Shown one piece after another: positions 44,340-54,409 of a stretch of DNA of 64,000 nt. The notes below the pieces were generated by a model. That model worked only from the letters and a program-made list of their open reading frames with translations, searched no databases and had not been told where the DNA came from. Made by a program: the position numbers and the translations under genes. Within the stretch, counting starts at the first letter, position 1. The number at the start of each line of letters is the position of its first letter. This DNA is from Hyphomicrobiaceae bacterium (GTDB taxonomy: Bacteria; Pseudomonadota; Alphaproteobacteria; Rhizobiales; Hyphomicrobiaceae): positions 1-64,000 of the forward strand of contig JAKFWF010000014.1 in the NCBI GenBank assembly GCA_021730785.1, read 5' to 3'.

Positions 44340-46661
44340 TCACTGCCCATCGCTGACCCGTGCCGTCGCCGGGCTCACCGGGTCGGCGGCACGCCTGTCG
44401 CCGCGGGCACGCGCCAGATCGTCGTTGATGCGCAGCGCGGTCTCCGGCGAGCCCAGCCGCGCGCGGTAGATCTGCGTATTGGCCAGCACCTTCTGCACGT
44501 ATTCGCGGGTCTCCTCGAAGGGGATGCGATAGATCCAGTCGACGGGGTCGACCTTCGGGTCGCGGGGGTCGCCGAACTCGCGGATCCACTGGCGCGCGCG
44601 GCCGGGCCCGGCGTTGTAGCCGGCGATGCCGAGTACATAGGAGCCCTGGAACTCGCCCATGCGGTCGGCGATGTAGGCGCTGGCGATCATGGTGTTGTAG
44701 GCCTTGTCGGTCAGCAGGCGCGGAATTTCGCACTTGAGGCGATAGTCGCGGCACACGTGCTGCGCCGTCACCGGCATCACCTGCAGGATGCCGCGTGCAC
44801 CGGCGCCCGACACGATCAGCGTATTGAACTCACTCTCCTGGCGGGCGATGCCGAGCAGCAACGCCGTCTCGGGCGGGGCGCGCAGCGATCCGTAGGCCGG
44901 CAACGGGTGCACGGGATAGGCATAGGGGATCAGGTTGAAGCTGCGCGCGATCGCAGCCTTGCTCATGCGTACGGTGCCCTGGGTGTCGCCGAAGCTCTCG
45001 TTCAAGTGAGCTGCCATCGCCACCTCGGCCTCGCTCTTCAGATAGCGGGCCAGGTGGTTCATGAACGCGCGGTTGAGGGCGACGTCGAGCCCAGACCTGC
45101 GGGCGAGCACGGCTGCCTGCACCGCATCCGACGCATTGAACCGTTCGATCTCGTCAGCGGTCGGTGTGGCGATAGGGCGAATGTCGAGGCGCTTGCCGGG
45201 ATCGAGCCGCTGCTTTGCCAGCTGGCCGTGGAAGGTATCCGAGAAGCGGGACCCTGACTTGTAGTGTTCTGCGGCACGGGCACGGTCGCCGAGCACCTCG
45301 GCCGTGCGCCCTAGCCAGTAATCGGCCTTCGCCTGGCTCAAAGGCCCGTCGGCGATCTTGCGCATGAAGCGGAAGTGGATGTCCGCCGCTGTCGGATCGT
45401 TCAGCAGGCGCAGTGCGATCCAGCCGGCGAAATTGGCCTGCTCCTTCGCCGGGTTGACCGACAGCAGTCCGGCGTCCTGCACGATTGTGTAGGCGAGCTG
45501 CGGCTTGCCGAGCTTCAGCGCCTCGTAGGCGTTGGCGCGGCGCTCGGTCCACCACTCGTCCGGCGATACGATGACGGTGCCGTCGCTGGTCGGCACCGTG
45601 CGCAGCATCTGCCACGCTTCCTCATGGCGCCCGCCGCGGCGCAGAACTTGGATCTGGTGGTAGACGAGCCCCCAGTCGGTCGTCTGGTCCTGGGCCGGCA
45701 GCGCCGCCATCATCTGGCTCGCAAGCGGCACGCGCAGAAACACGGCGAGCCGCGCTTCGGCCTTCTTGCGCTCGGGTTCAGACAGTCTCGGGATGAGCCG
45801 ACGGACGATCGCGGCGCGGTCGTTGCGCTCGCCGGTCCAGCGGATGTCTTCCATCAGCAGGCGGCCGAGCCGCCACTTGTGGTCCGCATCCGTCAGGAAC
45901 TTGCCGAAGCGCTCGATGAAGCCGGTTTCGAGGGTGGCTGCGATGTCCTGTGTGCGCCAGGCGGTCTTGGCGAGCGCGCTTGCCGCCGCTTCGTCGCCCT
46001 CGGCCAAATGCGCCGAGGCCAGGGCTGCGAGGCCAGCCGCCGTTTTCGGCTCGTTGCCTTTGTAGATGTCCTTGATTGCCCGTGGCGCGCCGCCGCGCGT
46101 GAACAGCGCCTCGTCCAGCCGCTGGTTCAGCAGCGTGCGATCGGGCCAGGCCGGGTTGGAATCGAGGAAGGCGCGATATTCACTTGGTTCGCCGAGGCCG
46201 ACGCGCAGACGCACCCAATCGATCAGCTTGCGGCCGACGGGATCGGCAATCTGGTCGCGCAACGTGCGGCCCTTGGCGGCATCGTTGGCGGATAGTGCGG
46301 CGGTCGCTTCGCGGATCAGGCTGACGTCGGCTGCGGATGGAATACGGTCGCGCACCGGGGCGACCGCCTGGTCGAAGATGGCGACGCGCGCGCTTTCCAC
46401 TGCGGCGACGGCCGGCAGGGAAATGGGTGCGGGCTGCTGGTTCAAGGCCGGTGGAGGCGGAGTTGGCGGCTGGGCAGTGGCCGTAGCGGCTGCTGCCGGT
46501 GCTGGGGCGGTCGTGCTGGTCGCCTTCGGCGGCGCGGCGCGGGGAGCGCTGTTGGGGGCGGCGACCGCCGGTTGGGTCTGTGCGTGCGCGGCGGGTGCGC
46601 AGGTGCTCAGCAGCAGCGCCGCGATGCGCAAAACCCGCGTCCTTGCCGTCACAACACCCAT
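44340..46661 (-). CDS. slt: Soluble lytic murein transglycosylase (Slt70-like)
   Basis: A 773-residue periplasmic enzyme that cleaves peptidoglycan between MurNAc and GlcNAc. It begins with a signal peptide (ending APAAHAQ), then about 50 residues of Pro/Ala/Thr-rich linker. A long alpha-helical superhelix (about 90-590) follows. The C-terminal SLT domain has the catalytic Glu in LGIARQESEFN, SGAGARGILQVMPVTA, and YVLGIAGYNAGPGRARQW. The C-terminal tail after IYRARLG is basic and variable. The length and order fit Slt70. Confidence 0.93.
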   Translation of the reverse strand: MGVVTARTRVLRIAALLLSTCAPAAHAQTQPAVAAPNSAPRAAPPKATSTTAPAPAAAATATAQPPTPPPPALNQQPAPISLPAVAAVESARVAIFDQAVAPVRDRIPSAADVSLIREATAALSANDAAKGRTLRDQIADPVGRKLIDWVRLRVGLGEPSEYRAFLDSNPAWPDRTLLNQRLDEALFTRGGAPRAIKDIYKGNEPKTAAGLAALASAHLAEGDEAAASALAKTAWRTQDIAATLETGFIERFGKFLTDADHKWRLGRLLMEDIRWTGERNDRAAIVRRLIPRLSEPERKKAEARLAVFLRVPLASQMMAALPAQDQTTDWGLVYHQIQVLRRGGRHEEAWQMLRTVPTSDGTVIVSPDEWWTERRANAYEALKLGKPQLAYTIVQDAGLLSVNPAKEQANFAGWIALRLLNDPTAADIHFRFMRKIADGPLSQAKADYWLGRTAEVLGDRARAAEHYKSGSRFSDTFHGQLAKQRLDPGKRLDIRPIATPTADEIERFNASDAVQAAVLARRSGLDVALNRAFMNHLARYLKSEAEVAMAAHLNESFGDTQGTVRMSKAAIARSFNLIPYAYPVHPLPAYGSLRAPPETALLLGIARQESEFNTLIVSGAGARGILQVMPVTAQHVCRDYRLKCEIPRLLTDKAYNTMIASAYIADRMGEFQGSYVLGIAGYNAGPGRARQWIREFGDPRDPKVDPVDWIYRIPFEETREYVQKVLANTQIYRARLGSPETALRINDDLARARGDRRAADPVSPATARVSDGQ

Positions 46662-46821
46662 GGCGCGACCAATCTCCCATATGCAAAGCGACCGCGCAGC
46701 GCGTCGCGGAGGCAGTCTATGCGTCAGAAATGGGCCGCCAAAGGGGCAGACGCGACCCTGCGTACCGATTGTGACACGTTGTGTGTGGCACTGCAGCTAC
46801 GTATCCATGGAGCTGATTGTT

Positions 46822-47670
46822 TCAACCTGGCGCACGCTGTTCGAACCAGGCGACCATTTCCGCGACGATGATGGCGTAGAGCCCGATGATGAAGCCGGTC
46901 AGCATGTTGACGCTGGTCAGCACGGCCGCCACCGCCGCCGTGCGATCGTTCAGGAACACGCGCAGCAGGATGAGAAACAATTCATCGAGCTTCAGTTTGA
47001 CCAGGAACAGCAGTTCGCTCGCCTGGGCAATGGTCGGCCGGGCGGGCGTATTCAGTATCGTTTCCCAGACGATTTTGCCGACCGTCGGTACCGGCAGCGC
47101 CGCATAGGCGACCAACAGGGTAAGGGCGAGCGAGAACAGCAGGCCAAGGGGGGCAGCAATGCGGAAATAGCCCCAGCGGCCAAGGCTGATGCCGAACCGG
47201 TTGGCGAGCCAGCGCAGGCCGCTCGATCCGGCGAAAACGCAGGCGGCAAACACGAGTGCCACCCAGAACAGGCGGCTCTGGTCGGTGCCGGAAAACGTGA
47301 CGAGGGCGACGACGCCTGCGAGAATGGCTTTGAACAGCGCTTCGCTCAGCGCGACGACGCCGGTGAACATTCCGGCCGGCGGCGTCCGACCCTCGAAATA
47401 GAAGGTCAACTCGTTTTTCAGGCGGGCATATTCGAGCCGCGCACCAAACAGCAGCGCGACCACGAACGTCGCGCCGGCGAAGGCGAATGGCTGATAGAAC
47501 CCAAGCGCCGCCAGGCCGACGATGGCGCCCAGTTCCAGGCAAAGGATCAGCAGATTGGCAACGATGCGGACGATGAAAATTTGCGCTTCCCCCGTGTGGC
47601 CGTCCCTTGTCTGTAACCCTGCGGCCGCTCGATGGGAATCGTAATCGCGCAATCGATCAGGCGCAGTCAT
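46822..47670 (-). CDS. Uncharacterised multi-pass membrane protein
   Basis: A 282-residue protein with about six membrane helices (for example VANLLILCLELGAIVGLAAL, LFKAILAGVVALVTF, LFWVALVFAACVFAGSSG, LLFSLALTLLVAYAAL and MLTGFIIGLYAIIVAEMVAW). Short loops contain ARLEYARLKNELTFYFEGR and ARPTIAQASELLFLVKLKLDEL. I recognise no family, catalytic motif or transporter signature. It is transcribed away from the next gene, which encodes another unknown protein. Confidence 0.7.
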   Translation of the reverse strand: MTAPDRLRDYDSHRAAAGLQTRDGHTGEAQIFIVRIVANLLILCLELGAIVGLAALGFYQPFAFAGATFVVALLFGARLEYARLKNELTFYFEGRTPPAGMFTGVVALSEALFKAILAGVVALVTFSGTDQSRLFWVALVFAACVFAGSSGLRWLANRFGISLGRWGYFRIAAPLGLLFSLALTLLVAYAALPVPTVGKIVWETILNTPARPTIAQASELLFLVKLKLDELFLILLRVFLNDRTAAVAAVLTSVNMLTGFIIGLYAIIVAEMVAWFEQRAPG

Positions 47671-47780
47671 CGGCCATGACTTGTCCCCAGTTGTGATACC
47701 CCTGGCACTTGCCCCAGGGGCACGACGCGGATTACCGCCAGCATGATGAGTGCGCGCGTCGATCCTCGAAGCAGCCGCCC

Positions 47781-48551
47781 GTGACCTGGCCCATCTTCCT
47801 GTTCGTGCTGCCGATGACGGTGCTGACCGTCGCCGTCATTACCTTTGGCCTGGCGCCGCGCATGGCGCAGGGGCGGGTGATCTTCGATGCGACGCCGGAC
47901 CGTCCCTGCCCGTTCGGCTACCGCATGGGCTGGCTCGCAGTGCGCACGCGCGACACCCGCGCCGTGGTCACAGCGCTTGGGCTGCTGCACGTCGAATCCG
48001 CCAACTGGCGCACCGGCATAGGCAGCGTCTACAATCACACGCTGGGTGAAACGCGCATGTTCGTCTCGCCGCCGGTCAACGGTTGGACGTTCGTCGTCGG
48101 GCTGCCACTCCCGCACCCGCTCGGGCCAGCGTTCGCCGACAAGTTCACGCCGCTGCTGGCCGACCTTGGTGCACGCTTCGTCGAGGTGCAGTATTATCTC
48201 GCTTATCCCCCGCTTGACCTGTTCGCCTGGGCCCGCGTCATCGACGGCAAAATCGTGCGCGCCTTCGCGATCGGCGATGAAGGCGTAATCCTCAACATCG
48301 GCAAGACCACGAAGGACGAGCGCTCGCTCGGCCTCAAGCTGTTTGAGCTGCGGGGCGTGAAGGGCCGCAAGGGCGATGCCGGTGGCGCGCTGATCCTGCA
48401 TCCGACGGAAGAGCACGTGATGCGCCTGGCCGGCCGCTGGAGCATCGATCCGATCAAGATCGAAGGCGCGCCCCGGGGCGAACCCATGATCGGCATCATC
48501 GGCGTTGCGCCGGCCAGCTGGCGGCAGGAGCGGCTGCGCCAAGCTGCGTGA
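47781..48551 (+). CDS. Uncharacterised membrane-anchored protein
   Basis: A 256-residue protein with one N-terminal helix (TWPIFLFVLPMTVLTVAVITFGLAP) and an alpha/beta-looking soluble domain. Conspicuous segments are RPCPFGYRMGWLAVRTRDTRAVV, VFVSPPVNGWTFVVGLPLPHP-like and YLAYPPLDLFAWARVIDG. No known motif is recognised. GTG 47781 gives a natural membrane-anchor start; frames further upstream are hydrophilic and low-confidence. The gene diverges from the multi-pass protein by 110 bases. Confidence 0.68.
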   Translation: MTWPIFLFVLPMTVLTVAVITFGLAPRMAQGRVIFDATPDRPCPFGYRMGWLAVRTRDTRAVVTALGLLHVESANWRTGIGSVYNHTLGETRMFVSPPVNGWTFVVGLPLPHPLGPAFADKFTPLLADLGARFVEVQYYLAYPPLDLFAWARVIDGKIVRAFAIGDEGVILNIGKTTKDERSLGLKLFELRGVKGRKGDAGGALILHPTEEHVMRLAGRWSIDPIKIEGAPRGEPMIGIIGVAPASWRQERLRQAA

Positions 48552-48554
48552 GGC

Positions 48555-49817
48555 TCACTGTAGCGCCACCGGGATCGACAGGAAGCCTCGGAACCGGGCG
48601 CGGCCGCCGCGCTGGGCTTCACCGTTCAGTCGATATTTGGGAAAGCGCCGCAGGAACCGGCCGATCGCGATGCGGCCCTCCATGCGCGCGATGTTGAGGC
48701 CGACGCAGAAGTGCACGCCCGACGCAAAGGCCACGTGCCGGTTGTGGGTGCGGCCGACATCGAAGCGGTCCGGGTCGGCGAATTCCTTCGGATCGCGGTT
48801 GGCCGCGGCAATGCCGATGGTGACGAACGTGCGCGGCGCCAGCGCAACGCCACCGACCGTCACGGCCTCGGTCGTCATGCGGTTGCCGATCTGCACCGGG
48901 CTCTCGAAGCGCAGCATTTCTTCCACCGCCGTTGTGATCAGCGACGGGTCGGCCAGCAGGCGGGCCCGCTGCTCGGGCCATTCGAGCAGCGTGTACAGGC
49001 CGTTGCCGATCAGATTGGTCGTCGTCTCATGGCCGGCGTTGAGAATGAAAATGACGTTCTGCAGCAACTCGATCTCGGTCAGCTTCTCGCCGCCTTGCTC
49101 GCCGACGATCAGCCGGGTCAGGACGTCGCGCGCGGGATCGCCGGGCTTGCGGCGACGCTCAGCGACAAGCTGGCGCAGATAGTCGAGGAACTCCGCAATC
49201 GCGCGCTCGCCGGCCGCCAGCAGCTGTGGGCCGGGCTGCGGCTCGAGCGCGCCCAAGATCGCCAGTGACCAGTCGCGCAAGGGATGGCGTAGCTCGTGTG
49301 GGATCGCCAGTAGGTTGCCGATCACCTCGATCGGCACCGGGGCCGCGAGATCGGCGATCAGGTCGCCATGACCGCGGGCTTCGAGCGCATCGAGCAGCTG
49401 ATCGACGAGCGCCACCATCGGCGCTTCCATGTCGGCGACCGCACGCGCATTGAGGGCGCCGGCGATGATCTTGCGCACGCGAGTATGCAGTGGCGGATCG
49501 TTGAAGATCAAACTTGTCGTGTGATGCTGGTAGAGCAGGCCGTCACCGAACTTTGGACGGAACTCTGCTTTCTTGTCGGAGGAGAAGATGCGGGCATCCT
49601 TGTACGCCGTGATGCAGTCCTCGTAGGCCGACAAAAAATAGCTGCCGTCCGGCATGCGGGCGATGGCTGCGTGCTCTCGCAGTGCGTTGTAGGTTGGATA
49701 GGGGTTGGCGATGAAGTCCGGCCCGATCGCGCGCAGATCGAAAGTGCCGGCGACGCGCTGGGCATCGGCTGCGTCAGTGAACCGCGCTGGAGTGGCGGCT
49801 GGCGAAGCAATCGTCAT
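48555..49817 (-). CDS. Cytochrome P450
   Basis: A 420-residue soluble P450. The I-helix is NAGHETTTNLIGNGL, the ExxR Glu-Arg pair is in AVEEMLRFESPV, and the heme-binding loop FASGVHFCVGLN has the thiolate Cys at about 371. It has the length and form of bacterial CYPs; the substrate and redox partner (no ferredoxin gene nearby) are unknown. A GGAGG upstream of ATG 49817 decides the start over a longer frame. It converges with the unknown gene at 48551 (three-base gap). Confidence 0.92.
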   Translation of the reverse strand: MTIASPAATPARFTDAADAQRVAGTFDLRAIGPDFIANPYPTYNALREHAAIARMPDGSYFLSAYEDCITAYKDARIFSSDKKAEFRPKFGDGLLYQHHTTSLIFNDPPLHTRVRKIIAGALNARAVADMEAPMVALVDQLLDALEARGHGDLIADLAAPVPIEVIGNLLAIPHELRHPLRDWSLAILGALEPQPGPQLLAAGERAIAEFLDYLRQLVAERRRKPGDPARDVLTRLIVGEQGGEKLTEIELLQNVIFILNAGHETTTNLIGNGLYTLLEWPEQRARLLADPSLITTAVEEMLRFESPVQIGNRMTTEAVTVGGVALAPRTFVTIGIAAANRDPKEFADPDRFDVGRTHNRHVAFASGVHFCVGLNIARMEGRIAIGRFLRRFPKYRLNGEAQRGGRARFRGFLSIPVALQ

Positions 49818-49948
49818 GCGTGACCTCCAGGGGGCAAGTTCGACGGCGCATGCCGTCACTTGGTGTTATCGTTGCGCCGCCCGACCCATGCTACCATCTC
49901 ACCCCACGGCCACAAGACGCCGCACGCTGCATTGGAACCCCGTCCGCC

Positions 49949-50623
49949 ATGAGCCGCTGTTGCGTCATCTTCGACCTCGACGACACGCTGTATCCAGAGC
50001 GTGCGTTCGCGCTGTCGGCGTTCGATGCGATTGGTGAGTGGGCAGAAGCGAACCTCGGGGTTGCCGGCCTGAACGACGATATGGTCCGCCTGCTCGACGC
50101 CGGGCATCTGGGGCAGATCTTTCCCTTGTCGCTGCAACGGCGTGGCGTCGATGCGGCGCATGCCGGCCACCTGCTCGAGCTCTACCGGCAGCATCAGCCC
50201 GCGTCCCTGCAGCTCTATCCCGATACGACTGCCTGCCTTGATGCGTGTGCGGCGCGCGGCGCGATCGGCCTGATCACGGACGGCACGGTCGCGGTGCAGC
50301 AGGCCAAGGTGCGCGCGCTTGGGATCGGCCGCCGCTTCCAGCACATCGTCTACACGCATGGGCTGGGCGGACGGGGCTTCGCCAAGCCCCATCCGGCCGC
50401 GTTCGAGGCCATGCAGTCGACGGTCGGCCGCCCGGGCGACCGTTTCGTCTATGTCGGCGACAATCCGGCAAAGGATTTCCTCAGCCCCAATCGCATGGGC
50501 TGGACCACGGTGCAGGTGGTGCGACCCAGTCGCATCCACGCGTCGGCAACGACGATCGAGGGCGGCGCACCGCAGCACATCCTCACCACGTTGGCAGCCC
50601 TGCCAGCACTCCTCGACCGGTAG
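49949..50623 (+). CDS. HAD hydrolase, pyrimidine 5'-nucleotidase type
   Basis: A 224-residue haloacid dehalogenase-like phosphatase. Motif I is IFDLDDTLYPE (nucleophile Asp and acid/base Asp), motif II LITDGTVAVQQAK, motif III KPHPAAFE, and motif IV VYVGDNPAKDF. The DLDDTLYPE start is typical of the pyrimidine 5'-nucleotidase (YjjG/SDT1-like) group in proteobacteria. The substrate is inferred only from this resemblance. It converges with the MBL-fold gene. Confidence 0.85.
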   Translation: MSRCCVIFDLDDTLYPERAFALSAFDAIGEWAEANLGVAGLNDDMVRLLDAGHLGQIFPLSLQRRGVDAAHAGHLLELYRQHQPASLQLYPDTTACLDACAARGAIGLITDGTVAVQQAKVRALGIGRRFQHIVYTHGLGGRGFAKPHPAAFEAMQSTVGRPGDRFVYVGDNPAKDFLSPNRMGWTTVQVVRPSRIHASATTIEGGAPQHILTTLAALPALLDR

Positions 50624-50632
50624 CGCCGTGCC

Positions 50633-51430
50633 TTAGCGTTTCGCCATCACGTCGAGGCGATGGACGATGCCGTCGGTCTCAGGCTTCCAGGCGGGATAGC
50701 GCTTGAGGACGAGCGGGTCGTGACCCGGCACGACGCGGTCCCTGTGGCCGGCCAGCTGCTCGAGGCGGGAGTAGGTGCGCAGCGTCTCGGCGACGTCGAT
50801 CGTTATCGAGAACGGCTTGCGGCGGTCCATGTTCTCATAGAGGTGGGCCGCATCCGAGGCCACGACGACAGGGCCGGCGGCCGTCATCACGCGGACGCTC
50901 TGCAGGCCTTTCGTGTGCCCGCCCGTGCGGTGCACCGTGACGCCCGGTGCCACCTCGCCGTCGCCGTCGTGGAACTGCACGCGGCCCGAGTAGACCTTCT
51001 TCACGAGGCTGCACACGTGGTCGACCGTGAACGGCTTGCGCATCGCCTCCTCGCACATGCACGGCCCCGTCGCGTAGGCCATCTCGGCTTCCTGGATGTG
51101 GAACCGCGCGTGGCCGTACTGGTCGAGCGTGCCGGCGTGGTCATAGTGCAAGTGCGTGACGATGACGGTTTCGATTTTGTCCGCCTCGATGCCGATGCGC
51201 TTCAACACTTCCTGCGGCTCGAAGGTGAGAACGCGGGCACGGCTCTTGGCCTCGGCATGATCGAAGCCCGTGTCGACGAGGATCGTGCGATTGGCGTTGC
51301 GGATCACCCAGACGAAGTAGTCGATCGGCTGCGGGCTCGCGTGATCGTCGGCCGACATGAAGTTGTCGAACCGCGTACGGTTGGCGTGGGTGGCGTACTT
51401 GAGTGCAAGGATCTCGTAGGTTTCGGACAT
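50633..51430 (-). CDS. MBL-fold hydrolase, AHL lactonase-like
   Basis: A 265-residue zinc hydrolase. The metal motif HLHYDH (H93xH95xD97H98) is followed by GGHTKGLQ, VASDAAH and VPGHDP ligands. The overall form resembles N-acyl-homoserine lactonases (quorum-quenching lactonases), but many MBL enzymes share it, so the substrate is not established. No LuxI/LuxR gene is in the window. Confidence 0.85.
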   Translation of the reverse strand: MSETYEILALKYATHANRTRFDNFMSADDHASPQPIDYFVWVIRNANRTILVDTGFDHAEAKSRARVLTFEPQEVLKRIGIEADKIETVIVTHLHYDHAGTLDQYGHARFHIQEAEMAYATGPCMCEEAMRKPFTVDHVCSLVKKVYSGRVQFHDGDGEVAPGVTVHRTGGHTKGLQSVRVMTAAGPVVVASDAAHLYENMDRRKPFSITIDVAETLRTYSRLEQLAGHRDRVVPGHDPLVLKRYPAWKPETDGIVHRLDVMAKR

Positions 51431-51518
51431 GGCGTGCTCTCTCCCGTTCGATCACGTCGCGGACCGGGGCAGCTTGAGCCCGTTTGGGGATCGCTGCAAT
51501 ACGATCGCCGTCCATCCC

Positions 51519-52940
51519 CTACTCCGCTGCCACCTTCTGCCCGGCCGCGCCAAGCCAGAGGTCGAGGTCGGCGAGTGCGCGGCGGCTCATCGCGCGCTTT
51601 TTTGCAAAGCCGCGGTCGCGCCCCTTGATCGGTTTTCCGTTGGCGTCGTGCGTCGGCGGATCGAGGGCGGGCAGCAGGCCATAGTTGATGTTCATGGGCT
51701 GGAACGAGCCCTTCGCCTCTTCTTCCGTGCCGACCAGATGGCCGCCCGTGATGTGCCCGATCAGCGCGCCGAGCGCCGTCGTCGCGGGCGGGAGTGCGTG
51801 GCGCTCGCCGCGCCGGTCGGCGGCAGCGAAACGTCCAGCCAGCAGTCCGATCGCGGCACTCTCGATATAGCCCTCGACCCCGGTGATCTGGCCGGCAAAG
51901 CGCAGCCGCGGCATGGCCTTCAGGCGCAGTTGCCCGTCGAGCAGCGTCGGCGCATTGAGGAAGGTGTTGCGATGCAGGCCGCCGAGGCGCGCGAATTCGG
52001 CCGTCTCCAGTCCAGGGATCATGCGGAACACGCGCACCTGCTCGGCATGCTTCATCTTGGTCTGGAAGCCGACCATGTTCCACAGCGTGCCGAGCGCGTT
52101 GTCCTGGCGCAATTGCACCACCGCGTAAGGCCGCTTGCCCGCTTCGTGCGGGTTGGCGAGGCCAACCGGCTTCAGGGGACCAAAGCGCAACGTCTCGCGA
52201 CCGCGCTCGGCCATCACCTCGACCGGCAGGCAGCCGTCGAAATAGGGCGTGTTGGCTTCCCACTCCTTGAACACGGTCTTTTCCGCCGCCAGCATCGCGT
52301 CGATGAAGGCTTCGTACTGGGGCTTGTCCATGGGGCAGTTGAGGTAGTCCGCGCCGGTGCCGCCGGGACCGGCCTTGTCGTAGCGCGATTGCTTCCAGGC
52401 GCGCGACTGGTCGATCGAGTCGTAATGGATCACCGGGGCAATCGCGTCGAAGAACGCGAGGCTGTCGGCGCCGGTGAGTGAAATGATTGCCGCGCTGAGT
52501 GAGGGCGACGTGAGCGGCCCCGTCGCCACGATCACGTTGTCCCAGGCAGCGGGCGGCAGCCCGGCCACTTCCTCGCGCGCAATCGTAATCAGCGGGTGGG
52601 CGTCGAGCCGCGCCGTCACTTCGGCCGAGAACGCGTCGCGGTCGACGGCAAGCGCACCGCCCGCCGGCAGCTTGTGCTTGTCGGCTGCACTCATGATCAG
52701 CGAGTGGCAGCGCCGCATCTCCTCGTGCAGCAGGCCGACCGCGTTGTTCTCCCAGTCGTCCGAGCGGAACGAGTTGGAGCACACGAGTTCGGCGAGGCCG
52801 TCGGTGTGGTGCGCATCCGTGCCGCGCACGGGGCGCATCTCGTGCAGCACGACGGGGACACCGGCCGTTGCCGCCTGCCAGGCAGCTTCGGAGCCCGCAA
52901 GCCCGCCGCCGATCACATGAATTGTGTCTGACTGTTCCAT
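51519..52940 (-). CDS. trmFO: tRNA (uracil-5-)-methyltransferase TrmFO
   Basis: TrmFO makes m5U54 in tRNA using methylenetetrahydrofolate and FADH2. The 473 residues begin with the FAD-binding [18 protein letters not shown]. Then come [62 protein letters not shown] and [15 protein letters not shown], and the C-terminal [13 protein letters not shown]. These are characteristic of TrmFO rather than MnmG. Confidence 0.96.
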   Translation of the reverse strand: MEQSDTIHVIGGGLAGSEAAWQAATAGVPVVLHEMRPVRGTDAHHTDGLAELVCSNSFRSDDWENNAVGLLHEEMRRCHSLIMSAADKHKLPAGGALAVDRDAFSAEVTARLDAHPLITIAREEVAGLPPAAWDNVIVATGPLTSPSLSAAIISLTGADSLAFFDAIAPVIHYDSIDQSRAWKQSRYDKAGPGGTGADYLNCPMDKPQYEAFIDAMLAAEKTVFKEWEANTPYFDGCLPVEVMAERGRETLRFGPLKPVGLANPHEAGKRPYAVVQLRQDNALGTLWNMVGFQTKMKHAEQVRVFRMIPGLETAEFARLGGLHRNTFLNAPTLLDGQLRLKAMPRLRFAGQITGVEGYIESAAIGLLAGRFAAADRRGERHALPPATTALGALIGHITGGHLVGTEEEAKGSFQPMNINYGLLPALDPPTHDANGKPIKGRDRGFAKKRAMSRRALADLDLWLGAAGQKVAAE

Positions 52941-53047
52941 GGCGCGGAAGCGTAGTCGAAAAGCGCCATCCCCTCAACGAAGCATTGCGCGCCGCCGGGC
53001 TTCGCGCGCATAGAGGGCGAGTTGCAACCGCGAGCCAGGAAATCGCC

Positions 53048-53506
53048 ATGAGCCGCCTTGTCTACATTCTCAACGGCCCGAACCTCAATCTGCTCGGCAA
53101 GCGCCAACCGCACATCTATGGCCACGAGACGCTGGCCGACGTGGAGCGGGACTGCCGCGCGCTGGCCAAGGAGTTGAAACTCGACATCGCCTTCCACCAG
53201 TCGAACCGCGAGTACGAACTGATCGACTGGATCCACGCGGCGCGCGAGTCGGCCGGCGGCATCGTGATCAATCCGGCGGCCTTCACGCACACGTCGATTG
53301 CCCTGCTCGATGCGCTCAATACCTTCGAGCCACCGGTGATCGAGGTGCACATTTCCCAGGTGCACAAGCGCGAGGCGTTCCGCCACCATTCCTATGTGTC
53401 GAACCGTGCCGACGCGGTGATGGCGGGCTTTGGCACGCAAGGTTATCAGCTGGCATTGCGCCGCATCGCCCGGCTAATGGAGGAGGCTGCGGCGAAGCGT
53501 GCGTGA
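53048..53506 (+). CDS. aroQ: 3-dehydroquinate dehydratase, type II
   Basis: AroQ dehydrates 3-dehydroquinate in the shikimate pathway. Its 152 residues show the type II markers: [21 protein letters not shown] (catalytic Asn and Tyr region), [54 protein letters not shown] and [15 protein letters not shown] 53048 is preceded by CAGGAAA and gives the family start. Many alphaproteobacteria have accBC after aroQ, but here a gap follows. Confidence 0.96.
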   Translation: MSRLVYILNGPNLNLLGKRQPHIYGHETLADVERDCRALAKELKLDIAFHQSNREYELIDWIHAARESAGGIVINPAAFTHTSIALLDALNTFEPPVIEVHISQVHKREAFRHHSYVSNRADAVMAGFGTQGYQLALRRIARLMEEAAAKRA

Positions 53507-53824
53507 GGGTACGCGTGCGCTTGGTTGCTCCGACTGGCGTTCCCCGCTGGCCGCGCCACCGGCTCTGCGGACGAAGCGGCCTATGGCGTTCACACATGGT
53601 GGCTGCGCGAATGCATCAGTGGGTCGTTGGCCGAATGCGTGCTCGGCCCACTATCCTTTATCGTCGTCCAGTGGCAGCGATCCGTGTGACACTGACCGCT
53701 ATCGCGCGGTTTCCGCGGCGGTTGGAGAGGACCCGGAATGGATCGCTCTGTCCGGTCAGTAATGAGCGTCGGCCATCCATTCGTGACCGGACGGCCATCA
53801 TGGCGCGCGCGCATGATCAGTCAG
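53507..53824. other. 318-base intergenic region, no feature seen
   Basis: Open frames here are shadows with no domain or ribosome-binding site. No clear terminator or palindrome is visible beyond a loose GGTCAGTAATGAGC / GCGTGACC-like similarity near 53750. It separates convergent aroQ and the GNAT gene. Confidence 0.4.
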
Positions 53825-54409
53825 TCACACCCCGTACCTATGCGTCAGCCACCACGCACGGATGCCCGGAGCGTCAGCACGACCCGCAAGCGTGCAGCCG
53901 AACCGCTGATAGAAATCGAGGTTTGCTTCGTTGGCGGTCCAGAATGCGATCGGCCCGGACGAATTTGCCAGCCGGGACCGCATGAGCGCCGAGCCGCCAC
54001 CGCTGCCGGACGTGCGGGCGCCAAGAAATTCCAGGTACCAGAACGGCGGCGGCGGCATCGAGGCCTCGAGCGCCGCAAACAATGTGGCCGCGGCCGGCGT
54101 CGTATTGGGTGGCGGCGTCCAACTCGGCACATGGCCCGGCGGGTTCCAGATGGCCGCCGCATCGAGGGTGTCGGTGACATCGACCAGCGCGCCCGGCGCC
54201 AATTCGCGCGTAGCCTGCTCGAAGAGTTGTCGATAGGCCGCCTGCCGGATTGCAGCGTCGGGAAAGAACCATTGTGCCAGCGGATCGCGATCAAAGGCGG
54301 TCGTCAGTACATCGGCGACCGCATCTTCCTCGCCTGTTGCCATGGGCCGAACCAATCGAGCGATTCCGCCTGTGTGGGGCGCTTTGTCCAAGGTCGTTTC
54401 CTTCTTCAC
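53825..54409 (-). CDS. GNAT family N-acetyltransferase
   Basis: A 194-residue acetyltransferase of the GNAT type. Visible features are VRPMATGEEDAVADVLTTAFDRDPL at the N-terminus, WYLEFLGARTSGSGGGSALMRSRL (acetyl-CoA loop) and WTANEANLDFYQRFGCTLAG (motif B). The usual RGxGxG/A loop is altered to RTSGSGGG, so the binding loop is unusual. The acceptor is unknown. I did not see a strong ribosome-binding site, so the start is moderately certain. Confidence 0.78.
   Translation of the reverse strand: MKKETTLDKAPHTGGIARLVRPMATGEEDAVADVLTTAFDRDPLAQWFFPDAAIRQAAYRQLFEQATRELAPGALVDVTDTLDAAAIWNPPGHVPSWTPPPNTTPAAATLFAALEASMPPPPFWYLEFLGARTSGSGGGSALMRSRLANSSGPIAFWTANEANLDFYQRFGCTLAGRADAPGIRAWWLTHRYGV

Noticed and set aside
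53510-53820. Possible tRNA or small RNA in the aroQ-GNAT gap
   Set aside because: I looked for cloverleaf arms and a T-loop GTTCGAAT-like motif and for a terminator, and found none.
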